From assembly GCF_002368195.1 (NCBI RefSeq), contig NZ_AP018178.1:5732145-5796144 (forward strand): 64,000 nucleotides of DNA, given 5' to 3'. The notes under the pieces were generated by a model. The model was not told the DNA's origin. It did not search any database and saw only the letters and a list, made by a program, of their open reading frames with translations. The DNA comes from Calothrix sp. NIES-2100 (lineage in GTDB: Bacteria > Cyanobacteriota > Cyanobacteriia > Cyanobacteriales > Nostocaceae). Positions 33,692 through 42,389 of the stretch are shown here, piece after piece. The translations under genes were made by a program, and so were the position numbers. Each line of letters begins with the position of its first letter. Positions within the stretch are counted from its first letter, which is position 1.

Positions 33692-34681
33692 ATGCCAATC
33701 TATGTTTACTGGGGTGAAGATGATTTTGCCATCGAAAAGGCGGTTGCTGTGTTGTGCGATCGCGTCCTCGATCCCCTATGGACAAGTTTTAACTATAGTT
33801 CTTTGCTCCCAGATCAAGCTGATGCGGTAGTCTCAGGATTAAATCAAGTGATGACACCATGTTTTGGCGCTGGTGGGCGGTTAGTCTGGCTAGTTAATAC
33901 TACTCTGTGTCAACATTGCCCAGACAATGTTTTAGCAGAACTGACGCGCACCTTACCTGTCATTCCCGAAAACTCATTTTTATTGCTCACTAGTCGTAGC
34001 AAACCCGATGAACGCTTGAAAGCAACAAAAATATTGAAGCAATACGCCACAGAATTCCGGGAATTTGCCCTGATTCCCCCCTGGAAAACTGAGTTGCTAG
34101 TACAAGCTGTTCATCAAGCTGCTCACACTGTGGGTGTAAAATTGACACCATTAGCTATGGAATTGATTGCAGAATCCGTAGGCAACGATACACGCCTGCT
34201 TTACAATGAAATGGAGAAATTGCGGCTCTATGGTGCGGCTAGCAATCAACCGCTAGATGTAGATACTGTTGCCAAGTTAGTTAGAAATACTACCCAAAAT
34301 AGTTTACAATTAGCTGCTGCCATTAGAACTGGGGATACAGTTAAAGCTCTAGCTACCTTGAACGATCTGATCAATGCTTCCGAGCCAAGTTTAAGGATAG
34401 TTGCGACATTGATTGGTCAATTTCGCACCTGGTTATGGGTAAAAATTATGATGGACAGTGGTGAGCGCAATCCCCAAGAGATCGCCAAAGCGGCTGAGGT
34501 AGGTAACCCTAAACGGATTTACTTTTTACAACAAGAAGTCAAGACACTTTCTGTACAGCAACTGATCGCTACTTTACCTCTGTTGCTGGAATTAGAAGTT
34601 AGCCTCAAGCAAGGATATTCAGATATAGCGACACTTCAGACGAAAATTATAGAACTTTGTCAAGTGTCTCGAGGAACTTGA
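33692..34681 (+). CDS. holA: DNA polymerase III subunit delta
   Basis: 329 residues, the length of HolA. The N-terminal PIYVYWGEDDFAIEKAV, the middle NSFLLLTSRSKPDERLK and the C-terminal DLINASEPSLRIVATLIGQFRTWLWVK match HolA domains I to III. Delta opens the sliding clamp as part of the clamp-loader complex at the replication fork. The start ATG 33692 begins right after tandem repeats, but its N-terminus is that of the family. The next gene follows after 128 bases, so it is probably a single unit. Nothing odd is seen within the coding sequence. Confidence 0.9.
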   Translation: MPIYVYWGEDDFAIEKAVAVLCDRVLDPLWTSFNYSSLLPDQADAVVSGLNQVMTPCFGAGGRLVWLVNTTLCQHCPDNVLAELTRTLPVIPENSFLLLTSRSKPDERLKATKILKQYATEFREFALIPPWKTELLVQAVHQAAHTVGVKLTPLAMELIAESVGNDTRLLYNEMEKLRLYGAASNQPLDVDTVAKLVRNTTQNSLQLAAAIRTGDTVKALATLNDLINASEPSLRIVATLIGQFRTWLWVKIMMDSGERNPQEIAKAAEVGNPKRIYFLQQEVKTLSVQQLIATLPLLLELEVSLKQGYSDIATLQTKIIELCQVSRGT

Positions 34682-34809
34682 CACCAACTATGAAAATTTG
34701 ATTGATTATATAAAAATTTCATGGATTGGGTAGTTTCTGGAACTTCTTACTCCTAAAATAATTCAGAGCGAATATCATATCCATACTGTAGTTCTGTGTC
34801 ACACGTTAT

Positions 34810-35289
34810 ATGAAAAAAACTGCTAATTTATTTTTCCTACGTAGCTTAAAGCAGATGTTTTCCCAAACATTGTCTTACAGTGCGATCGCTACTACTGGTT
34901 TAGTCGCCAGTGTTCTCATCTTCAGCAGTCAAGCTAATGCTCAAAGCCCATCACCAGTTAATAAGGATGAAGTCACCAAGTATGCCCAATCCGTATTAGC
35001 AATGGAGCCAGCACGTCAACAAGCCTTTGATGAAATTAAAAAAATTATGGGTGGTAGAGAAATCCCGAATATCGTTTGTAACGATCCCAAAATCATTAAT
35101 AGTCTACCCCCAAAAGTTAAAACTATCGCCGAAAAATACTGTAAACATTCCCAAAAAATAGTACAAGAAAATGGTCTTACTATTGAGCGTTTCAATCAGA
35201 TTACTGTAGACTACCAAAATGACAATAATGTGAAACAGCAGATTTCTAATGCATTAATCCGCCTGCAAAATTCTTCAGAAAATCCTTAA
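34810..35289 (+). CDS. Secreted DUF4168 protein
   Basis: 159 residues with an N-terminal signal peptide (hydrophobic stretch around residues 22-42, ending SSQANAQ). A DUF4168 domain follows: VTKYAQSVLAMEPARQQAFDEIKKIM, a central short segment with two cysteines (NIVCNDP and AEKYCKH), and GLTIERFNQITVDYQND. DUF4168 proteins are small periplasmic or secreted helical proteins common in cyanobacteria and of unknown function. The two cysteines could form a disulfide. It is an isolated gene between holA and the second PAS-LuxR regulator. Confidence 0.85.
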   Translation: MKKTANLFFLRSLKQMFSQTLSYSAIATTGLVASVLIFSSQANAQSPSPVNKDEVTKYAQSVLAMEPARQQAFDEIKKIMGGREIPNIVCNDPKIINSLPPKVKTIAEKYCKHSQKIVQENGLTIERFNQITVDYQNDNNVKQQISNALIRLQNSSENP

Positions 35290-35349
35290 GCTATAGTCAT
35301 CACCAACAATTCAAAATCAGATTTTTACCTGGTAATTACGAATTATGAA

Positions 35350-35970
35350 TTAATAACTATGTTGGGTTTCTACAGATGCTTGTCGCTTAGCATGGATATT
35401 TTTCATATGCTTCTTCACAGTGTTGATTGTGATGTAAAGCTTATTGGCAATATCTCTATAGCTATAGTTACTTCTATACAATGACCAAATTTCCGCTTCG
35501 CGTGGGGTTAAATTGTATTTTCTGACTTCAGCGATCGCCACATTTTTTAGAGACTCACCGCGATTTTCGATAGTTACTAAAAAATAAGGTGATTGGGAAA
35601 TATTTAAATTCATCAATCTCACCCGAATGCGAAAAATATCGCACTGATTCACAACAATCTCATCTGATAAAATAATGAGTTGCTCATCACTAAAGCTGTG
35701 ATTTTCAATTAAAGATTGGCAAAGCCTCCAGATAACTGGGTGGAGAAATTTTTGGTGATTATTTTCTGAAGTTAAGTAAGCACACATCCGCGAGCCAGAT
35801 GCATTAGCATGAAATAACTCACCTACATTATTCAAAATTAAAATGCCATCTTCTAAATTTTCAATCACTGCTTGTAAAAAATAAACTTGCAGCAGTTCAC
35901 CATAATTAATCTGATCTAGTTCTAGTGATTTAATTGCTGTTTGTACGGGAGTTTTTGTGATAGTAAGCAT
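35350..35970 (-). CDS. PAS-like/LuxR-type HTH transcriptional regulator, paralogue 2
   Basis: 206 residues with the same plan as the protein at 28287. A PAS-like sensor (VIENLEDGILILNNVGELFHAN) ends in YFLVTIENR, and the LuxR HTH reads YNLTPREAEIWSLYRSNYSYRDIANKLYITIN then TVKKHMKNIH. The two share sequences such as ITINTVKKH and KYNLT, so they are recent paralogues. It is divergent from a cation/proton antiporter across a 430-base spacer. It may regulate that transporter or itself. The signal is unknown. Confidence 0.87.
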   Translation of the reverse strand: MLTITKTPVQTAIKSLELDQINYGELLQVYFLQAVIENLEDGILILNNVGELFHANASGSRMCAYLTSENNHQKFLHPVIWRLCQSLIENHSFSDEQLIILSDEIVVNQCDIFRIRVRLMNLNISQSPYFLVTIENRGESLKNVAIAEVRKYNLTPREAEIWSLYRSNYSYRDIANKLYITINTVKKHMKNIHAKRQASVETQHSY

Positions 35971-36045
35971 ATGACAACCGCATCTGTAAAATATTAAATA
36001 TTTAATCAGTTAAATTGGCAACATAATTTACCTACAACTGTGAAA

Positions 36046-36330
36046 TTATCCATTTCGGATACAAAAAAATATTTTTTTCAGCCTACAGGTAGCGTCAGGA
36101 AAAATATGTTCTGATATATGTCGATTGCAACTTATTGAAGCAGCCACGGGTACGTAGGGGGTTACCACGCCATTTGCTACAACTCTTGCAACCCTGCTTA
36201 AGTGAGTAAAGCCGAACTGTGAAACTGTCCTGCGCTCCTGGCTCATGAAAAAGGTTGCTATTCGTGCTGTTTACCTCCGCTAATAGAGGTAAAAATGATT
36301 GTAAATTATTTTCTCAAAATCTCCCCGTAG
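36046..36330. other. Structured-looking intergenic sequence upstream of the antiporter
   Basis: This stretch lies between the divergent PAS-LuxR gene and the antiporter. It is GC-richer than typical local intergenic sequence, carries a short minus-strand open frame (36046-36246) with no good start, and ends with a clean hairpin TTTACCTC/GAGGTAAA (36270-36293). The order and composition would suit a structured RNA leader of the antiporter. I could not match it to a known riboswitch class, so this is only a candidate. Confidence 0.3.
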
Positions 36331-36399
36331 GTAATTTAGTCCGAAGTGCGATCGCCACTAAACTGGCAAAGCGTTAGTGAAAATTTTATACAAATAGCT

Positions 36400-37698
36400 A
36401 TGGTAGATGTTTATATTCTTGACTTATTGGTCATTGGTCTACTTTTGCTAATAGTCACATTAGGGTCAGGCTGGATTTCACGTCTACCTCTTTCCTTCGC
36501 CCTCATCTATCTTCTGGTGGGAATTTTTTTAGGCCCTTATGGTTTAGGGTTGATTCAATTGCGCCGTGATGATGTATTCAATGCCGAGTTTCTTGAAAGG
36601 ATTAGTGAACTTGTAGTCATTATTTCTGTCTTTAGCTGTGGTTTAAAAATAGTCAGACCACTTAATTTAGGAATTTGGGATATTACAGCCCGCCTCATCG
36701 GATTTTTGATGCCGATTTCAATTCTTGCTCTAGCTGTTGTCGGCAAACTATTTCTAGGTATGGATTGGGGCGCGGCTATTTTATTGGGAGCAATTCTCGC
36801 ACCAACCGATCCGGTGTTAGCCTCAGAAGTACAACTAACCGATACAAACGATCAAGATGAGTTACGCTTTGGTTTAACTTCTGAAGGTGGTTTGAATGAT
36901 GCTTTAGCATTTCCTTTTGTTTATTTTGGTATTTATGCTCTAAAAGATAGCAACTGGAATAATTGGTTGAGAAATTGGTTGTTAGTAGATTTAATTTGGG
37001 CGATCGCTGCTGGTATAGTCATGGGCATTGTTGTTGCTAAAGCCATAGTTTGGTTAGATAAAAAAATCCAAAAGCGTCGTCGTGCCGATAACTTGATGGA
37101 AGATTTTATCGCTATCAGCATGATTTTTATAACTTATTCTTTGACAGAAGTAATCAATGGCTATGGATTTTTAGCCGTATTTGTTGCAGGTTTAGTTGCT
37201 CAACGTAGTTACCACAACCCAGAACAACCACTGGCACAACTTGAATTCATTGAGCGAGTGGAAAAACTGCTAGAAGTTGGAACAATTTTGCTATTGGGAT
37301 CGATATTATTAATCCAGCCGATGCTCAATTATGCAGTTCAATCTTTAATAGTGATAGTTTTGTTATTTTTAGTCATCCGACCTGTGGGTGTTTGGATTAG
37401 TACAATAGGTAAACGTCCGCTAAATTCCCATCGTCGCACCTTTAATCCAGGAACTCGCTGGTTATTTGGCTGGTTTGGTATTCGTGGAGTTGGTTCTTTA
37501 TATTATCTTGCCTATGCATTTGGTAATGGCTTAAAAGGTGACGCTGCTGAGCAAATTGCTTGGATAACTTACACTACGATTGTAGCTTCTGTAATTGTGC
37601 ATGGAATTAGCGCCACGCCATTAATGAGTTGGTATGAGCGCCATCTTGCTCAAGATCCAAAACCTCATATTCCGGCGACAATTGATGAATTGGAATAA
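36400..37698 (+). CDS. CPA1-type cation/proton antiporter (NhaP-like)
   Basis: About 432 residues from ATG 36400; the frame extends to a GTG at 36346 within a HIP1 octamer, probably noncoding. About 12 membrane helices. GAILAPTDPVLASEVQ (exchange Asp in TDPV) and SEGGLNDALAFPFVYFG mark the CPA1/NhaP group, and GIRGVGSLYYLAYAFGNG a conserved late helix. It exchanges Na+ or K+ for protons across the plasma membrane. No soluble regulatory domain (RCK, UspA) is attached at the C-terminus. The upstream region is unusually structured (see 36046-36330). Whether Na+ or K+ is preferred cannot be read from the sequence. Confidence 0.9.
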   Translation: MVDVYILDLLVIGLLLLIVTLGSGWISRLPLSFALIYLLVGIFLGPYGLGLIQLRRDDVFNAEFLERISELVVIISVFSCGLKIVRPLNLGIWDITARLIGFLMPISILALAVVGKLFLGMDWGAAILLGAILAPTDPVLASEVQLTDTNDQDELRFGLTSEGGLNDALAFPFVYFGIYALKDSNWNNWLRNWLLVDLIWAIAAGIVMGIVVAKAIVWLDKKIQKRRRADNLMEDFIAISMIFITYSLTEVINGYGFLAVFVAGLVAQRSYHNPEQPLAQLEFIERVEKLLEVGTILLLGSILLIQPMLNYAVQSLIVIVLLFLVIRPVGVWISTIGKRPLNSHRRTFNPGTRWLFGWFGIRGVGSLYYLAYAFGNGLKGDAAEQIAWITYTTIVASVIVHGISATPLMSWYERHLAQDPKPHIPATIDELE

Positions 37699-37699
37699 G

Positions 37700-37797
37700 G
37701 GCATTGGGCATTGGGCAAAAGTCAAAAGTCAAAAGTGAAGAATAATTAATTATTTCTTCCTTGTCCCCCTTGTCCCCTTGCCCCCCTGCCCCCCTGC
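37700..37797. repeat. Tandem repeats between convergent genes
   Basis: GGGCATT units, then GTCAAAA units, then CCCCTTGTCC units, filling the whole gap between the antiporter and the hybrid kinase, which are convergent. Confidence 0.85.
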
Positions 37798-40086
37798 TTA
37801 CCCCAAAACTTTATGTAAGGTATTAAGTAAGACTTGGGCTGTAAAGGGTTTTGCTAGGAATTCTCGGATACCAAAGCTTTTCTTTTGAGCGGGAGATTCA
37901 TAACTCATCAGTCCACTCATGGCAATAATTTGTACTTTTGGATTCATGCGTTGCAACATGAGTATTGTGCTAGCACCATCCATGACTGGCATCATCATGT
38001 CTAATAACACTAGGCTAATGTCATCCATATGTTGAGCATAAAGTGCCAGCGCACCAATGCCATCGCTAGCAGTTAAAATTCTGTAATTATGGCTTTCTAA
38101 GGTAGTTTTAGCAATTTCACAAATTGAGACTTCATCATCCACTACTAAAATTAATTCGCCATTACCATTTGGCAGTTCTGCATCAATTACGGCTTTGGTT
38201 TCTGTAACTTCTCTACTCGGCAAGTAAACTTTAAAACAGCTTCCTTTTCCTATCTCACTGTTAACCGTCACAAAACCACTGTGGTTTTTAATAATCCCCA
38301 TGACAGTGGAAAGTCCTAAACCTGTTCCTTTGCCGACTTCTTTGGTAGTAAAAAAGGGATCAAAAATCCGCTCCATAATTTCTGGGGGAATGCCTATTCC
38401 TGTATCAGCGATCGCGATCGCTACATAAGAACCTTCTTTAGCATCGACATGCACAGTAGTAGCGTAATTTTCATCAAGCCAAAGGTTTTCAGCACTAATG
38501 TGTAAAATCCCTCCATCTGGCATAGCGTCACGAGCATTAACACATAAATTCATCAGCACTTGATGAAGTTGAGTTGCATCGGCAAAAACTGTCCAAAGTT
38601 CTGGATTGATGTCAGTTTTAGTTTCAATAAATTTGGGAAAGGTTCGCAGGGCAACCTGCGCTACATCGGAAAGCAAATGCCGTACTTGGACGATGGAACG
38701 ACTACCTTCAACTCCGCGTGTAAAAGAGAGAATTTGCTGCACTAAATCAGCACCTCGCTTGGCACTATCTTCTAGAATGCGTAGCAGTTGCTGAGTGTTC
38801 TCATCCAGGTTGGGGAGTTGGATCGGTAGCAGTTGGGCAATTGCCAAAATCGGAGTCAAGATATTGTTGAAATCATGGGCAATTCCACTGGCGAGAGTTC
38901 CCAAGCTTTCCAGGCGTTGAGTGCGGAGAAATTGAGCTTCTAGTTGTTTTTTCTGAGTAATATCAGTACTTATTGTCAAAATTGATTTAGGATTACCAGC
39001 TTCATCGCGCATCAGCGTCCAGCGACTTTCGACGATGATATCTCTACCATCTTTTGTTACTTGGTGGAACTCGCCTTGCCATTTATCATCTTTCGCCAAG
39101 ATTGACTGTATTTCTAGAAATGGTGGTGAAGGTTGCCTAGATTTAAATAATAGTTCAGCGGCATTTTTCCCAAGGACTTCGGCTGTCGTCCATCCGTAAA
39201 GACGCTCGGCACCTTTATTCCAAAATAAGATATGATTTTCCAGGTCACGAACTGCGATCGCATCTATGGAAATATCCAAAAGAGCTGCTTGTTCGTAGAT
39301 TTTCTGTGCTGTTTGCTTGCGATCGGTAATGTCCTCAACTGTACCTACATGACCCAGGAATCTGCCTTCTGTTGAGTACATCGGACTAGCTAGGGCACGC
39401 ACCCATCGTACCTCGTTTTGGCAAGTCAGGAGTCTGTACTCGCGAACCCAGGTACTTTGTTGAGATACTGTCTGTTGCCAATTTTCAACAACCTCAGAGC
39501 GATCGTTGGGGTGAATCGCTTGCGTCCAATCGTAGCCTAAACTCTCTTTTTCACTTAAGCCAGAAATTTCATACCATAAAGGATTAATGTAAGTAACCTG
39601 CCCTTGATCATTAGTCTGGAAGATAGCCAAAGGAGCTGAAGAGCAGAGTGTACGGAAGCGGTCTTCACTTTCTTGAAAAGCCTGTTCCGCACTATGCCGT
39701 TTGTACCTTTCTTTAGCCTCCCGCAACTCGCGCTCCACCGCCGGCACTAGGCGGGCGAGGTTACCCTTAATTAAATAGTCGTGCGCTCCCGCTTTCATTG
39801 CCGCGACAGCAATATCTTCGCCAATGGTGCCGGAGACAATGATAAATGGTAAATCCAGCTTTCGCCGGAGAAGGAGTTTGAGAGCTTCTAAACCACTGAA
39901 GCTAGGCAGACTATAATCTGCAATCACAATATCCCATGATTGTTGATTGAGCGCTGCCTCCATCCCATCGGCGGTATCCACGCGAACATAATTCAAAGTG
40001 TATCCACCGCGACGCAACTCCCTAACCAGTAGGAGTGTATCATCTTCCGAATCCTCAACAATTAAAACACGCAGGTGGGGGAGCAT
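37798..40086 (-). CDS. Hybrid histidine kinase REC-PAS-PAS-HisKA-HATPase-REC
   Basis: 762 residues. An N-terminal receiver (LIVEDSEDD, IVIADYSLPS) precedes two PAS/PAC domains (~140-265 and ~270-390, each ending in a VxDITDRKQ or ISTDITQKK linker). Next come HisKA (LASGIAHDFNNILTP), HATPase (IADTGIGIPP, GKGTGLGLS) and a C-terminal receiver (LILVVDDE, LLDMMMPVMDG). It is soluble. The start lies 13 bases after the stop codon of the response regulator at 40100, so it is the third gene of an operon with the cyanobacteriochrome-like kinase. The N-terminal receiver probably takes its input from that kinase. No haem- or flavin-binding signature is evident in the PAS domains. Confidence 0.93.
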   Translation of the reverse strand: MLPHLRVLIVEDSEDDTLLLVRELRRGGYTLNYVRVDTADGMEAALNQQSWDIVIADYSLPSFSGLEALKLLLRRKLDLPFIIVSGTIGEDIAVAAMKAGAHDYLIKGNLARLVPAVERELREAKERYKRHSAEQAFQESEDRFRTLCSSAPLAIFQTNDQGQVTYINPLWYEISGLSEKESLGYDWTQAIHPNDRSEVVENWQQTVSQQSTWVREYRLLTCQNEVRWVRALASPMYSTEGRFLGHVGTVEDITDRKQTAQKIYEQAALLDISIDAIAVRDLENHILFWNKGAERLYGWTTAEVLGKNAAELLFKSRQPSPPFLEIQSILAKDDKWQGEFHQVTKDGRDIIVESRWTLMRDEAGNPKSILTISTDITQKKQLEAQFLRTQRLESLGTLASGIAHDFNNILTPILAIAQLLPIQLPNLDENTQQLLRILEDSAKRGADLVQQILSFTRGVEGSRSIVQVRHLLSDVAQVALRTFPKFIETKTDINPELWTVFADATQLHQVLMNLCVNARDAMPDGGILHISAENLWLDENYATTVHVDAKEGSYVAIAIADTGIGIPPEIMERIFDPFFTTKEVGKGTGLGLSTVMGIIKNHSGFVTVNSEIGKGSCFKVYLPSREVTETKAVIDAELPNGNGELILVVDDEVSICEIAKTTLESHNYRILTASDGIGALALYAQHMDDISLVLLDMMMPVMDGASTILMLQRMNPKVQIIAMSGLMSYESPAQKKSFGIREFLAKPFTAQVLLNTLHKVLG

Positions 40087-40099
40087 CTTGACTAACTCT

Positions 40100-40537
40100 C
40101 TAAAGGGGCGGCGCTTCGTTCATTAATAACCAGTACATTCCCAGTTGTCGGACTGCTTCGGTAAATTGAATGAAATCTACAGGTTTGCGGATATAACTGT
40201 TGCACCCCAAACTGTAACTATTAATTAAATCTTTTTCTTCACTGGAAGTAGTTAGGACGACTACAGGTAACAAGCTGGTGCGTTTATCTTCTCGTAAGCG
40301 ACGTAGGACTTCCATACCATCGATCCGGGGTAGCTTCAGATCCAGCAAAATCACAGTAGGTTTAATGTTGATATCTCGGCCAGAGTGAACTCCAGTGCCA
40401 AATAGGTAATCTAGAGCTTCCACACCATCGCGAGCTACTACTATTTCATTACTGATGTGATTGCGCCTGAGTGCTCGAATCGCTAAAGCTTCGTCATCAG
40501 GATTATCTTCTACCAGCAAAATCATTTTATTGCTCAC
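40100..40537 (-). CDS. Single-domain response regulator (Rcp1-like)
   Basis: 145 residues, a stand-alone receiver. ILLVEDNPDDEAL carries the acidic pair, VILLDLKLPRIDG the phospho-acceptor Asp, VVLTTSSEEKD the Thr/Ser switch, and SYIRKPVDF the Lys. The Rcp type, typified by YxxGxxSYIxKPV, is the cognate partner of cyanobacterial phytochromes. Its start codon overlaps the stop codon of the upstream GAF-kinase (ATGA overlap at 40534-40537), showing tight coupling. This pairs it with the photoreceptor-like kinase, as rcp1 pairs with cph1. There is no output domain, so it must act through protein contacts or as a shuttle. Confidence 0.94.
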   Translation of the reverse strand: MSNKMILLVEDNPDDEALAIRALRRNHISNEIVVARDGVEALDYLFGTGVHSGRDINIKPTVILLDLKLPRIDGMEVLRRLREDKRTSLLPVVVLTTSSEEKDLINSYSLGCNSYIRKPVDFIQFTEAVRQLGMYWLLMNEAPPL

Positions 40538-41964
40538 GCTTCTGCTCCAGCCTCATCTGTTACCAATGTAAAGTAAAAAGTGGCTCCCTGTTCTACAACT
40601 CCTTCTGCCCAAACTCGACCACCATGCCGATGCACAATTCGTTGTACAATGGCTAGCCCAATTCCATTTCCGGGAAATTCATCTACTCTATGCAGCCTTT
40701 GGAAGGGGCCAAATAACTTGTTGGCGTAGGCCATATTAAAGCCAGCACCATCATCTCGAATAAAGTAAATGGGGATGCCACTGTCTTGAGAAATTGCGCC
40801 AAACTCGATTTTAGCTTGATTGTGCTTAGAAGTAAATTTCCATGCATTATCGAGTAAATTTGTCAATAACATGTGCAAAAGTCTGCTATCTCCTTGAGCA
40901 GTAAGCCCTGGTTGAATAATACACTCAACCTGTCTGCCTGGGTGAGCTTCCTGTAAATCTGTGCAGATTTCTCTTGCCAATAAACTTAGATCTACAGGTT
41001 CTAACTGGATATCGCTACGCATCAACCGCGATAGATTCAACAGATCATCAATCAATTGCCCCATCCGTTGAGTAGCTGACCGAATTCGCCGCAGATAGTT
41101 TTGTCCCATGTCATCGAGCTGGTCTTGGTAATCTTCCAGTAAAGCCTGACTGAAGCCATCAATACTGCGTAGAGGGGCGCGTAAATCGTGGGAAACGGAG
41201 TAGCTAAAAGCTTCCAGTTCTTTATTTACTGCCTGTAGTTCAATAATTGCTCGTTGTAATCCTTGATTGAGGGAGATAACTGCTTGTTCAGCTTGCTGGC
41301 GCTCCAGCACTTCTGCTTGTAAATCGGCAACGAGTTCTGCGTGTTGAAGTGCCACAGATAGATGACTGGCAATTTCCGTGGCAAATTCAATCTCTGTAGC
41401 TTGCCATTCTCTTGGCTCGCTACATTGGTGAATGCACAACAATCCCCAAAGATTTTCACTCTGTAACAGCGGTACTACTAAATTTGCTCTAATTTGAAAT
41501 TGAGCTAGAACTTCGATGTGACAATCACTCAACCCATAATTATGAATATCTGCGGCTGCCTGAATCCGTCCCTGTTGATAAGCAACTGCAAACTGTTCAC
41601 CAAAGCAGTGGTCATGGATTTTTTGCGCCATAGCCGATGGAAAAGCTGGATCTACATCCTCGGAAACAAATTCGCCATCATCCCAACCTGAATCTGGGTA
41701 GAAGCGAAACATCCCCACTCGGTCTGCGACTAAAAGTTGGCGCACCTCAGTAGCTGTAGCTTGAAAAATTGCGTCTAGGTCTATTGATTCGCGCAGGCGA
41801 GTAATTACACGGAATAATGTTTTTTGCCGTTGTATCTGGAAATTTGCCTGATTGATTTCATGCTCTAAATTGCGGATTTCATCTCCCAGAATCTGCTTTA
41901 GCTCTACAAATGCTGCTTCATCGCGGCATAAATCCCGCAGTCTTGCTAGTGTCTCTGGGTTCAT
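40534..41964 (-). CDS. GAF histidine kinase with DXCF cyanobacteriochrome signature
   Basis: 476 residues. A coiled-coil N-terminus (~20-55) leads to a GAF domain (~60-210), then HisKA (SYSVSHDLRAPLRSID, H259) and HATPase (GNGIGLAIVQRIV). The GAF domain holds a DHCF motif (118-121, C120) and the CH pair (C148, H149) in SDCHIEVL. In DXCF cyanobacteriochromes the two cysteines lie 28 apart, as in TePixJ, and both bind phycoviolobilin in a blue/green photocycle. The spacing here is exactly 28. The protein is therefore probably a bilin photoreceptor; a GAF domain that simply retains these residues is the alternative. First gene of a three-gene operon (response regulator, hybrid kinase). Confidence 0.85.
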   Translation of the reverse strand: MNPETLARLRDLCRDEAAFVELKQILGDEIRNLEHEINQANFQIQRQKTLFRVITRLRESIDLDAIFQATATEVRQLLVADRVGMFRFYPDSGWDDGEFVSEDVDPAFPSAMAQKIHDHCFGEQFAVAYQQGRIQAAADIHNYGLSDCHIEVLAQFQIRANLVVPLLQSENLWGLLCIHQCSEPREWQATEIEFATEIASHLSVALQHAELVADLQAEVLERQQAEQAVISLNQGLQRAIIELQAVNKELEAFSYSVSHDLRAPLRSIDGFSQALLEDYQDQLDDMGQNYLRRIRSATQRMGQLIDDLLNLSRLMRSDIQLEPVDLSLLAREICTDLQEAHPGRQVECIIQPGLTAQGDSRLLHMLLTNLLDNAWKFTSKHNQAKIEFGAISQDSGIPIYFIRDDGAGFNMAYANKLFGPFQRLHRVDEFPGNGIGLAIVQRIVHRHGGRVWAEGVVEQGATFYFTLVTDEAGAEA

Positions 41965-42389
41965 TTTTTTACCTATTAGAGGATGTAATAATGCGCAGAA
42001 GTCAAGCTGAACGCTGAAGTATGAAGTATGAAATTACCCCACCGATAAAGGGATGGAGCATGAATTAAGGAAAAACTTATTTTTTTTCGCCCACAAGGGG
42101 CGAGGCTCTGACCTTCCCTCACTTCATCCTTCATCCTTTCTTTTGTCAATAGTCAATAGAATTATCTTTCTGGGTTTTTAGCTGTTTTGAATTGTATTAA
42201 AATTTACGTATCAAGTAGGAAATTTGGGGGCAATATGAATTACCCCTACGGTAAATCAAGGCTTTTACCTCATGGATTCTTTAAATGCGATCGCTCATTT
42301 AATGAACATAGACTAAAGACGTAGGGCACAACAATAATATTGTGCCCCTAGCATGGAAATATTTTTAAATTGCAAATCCCGTCAGAAAA
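41965..42389. other. Intergenic region with palindrome
   Basis: No gene is seen. 42321-42350 is GTAGGGCACAACAATAATAT followed by TGTGCCCCTAGC, a GC-rich palindrome. The stretch 42010-42160 contains GAAGTATGAAGTATGAAA and CTTCATCCTTCATCC units, an imperfect inverted repeat. Promoters for the operon at 41964 must lie here but cannot be placed. Confidence 0.5.

Noticed and set aside
36046..36246. Minus-strand open frame of 66 codons upstream of the antiporter
   Set aside because: No ribosome site and no recognisable domain. I consider it more likely that the sequence is a structured leader or noncoding.
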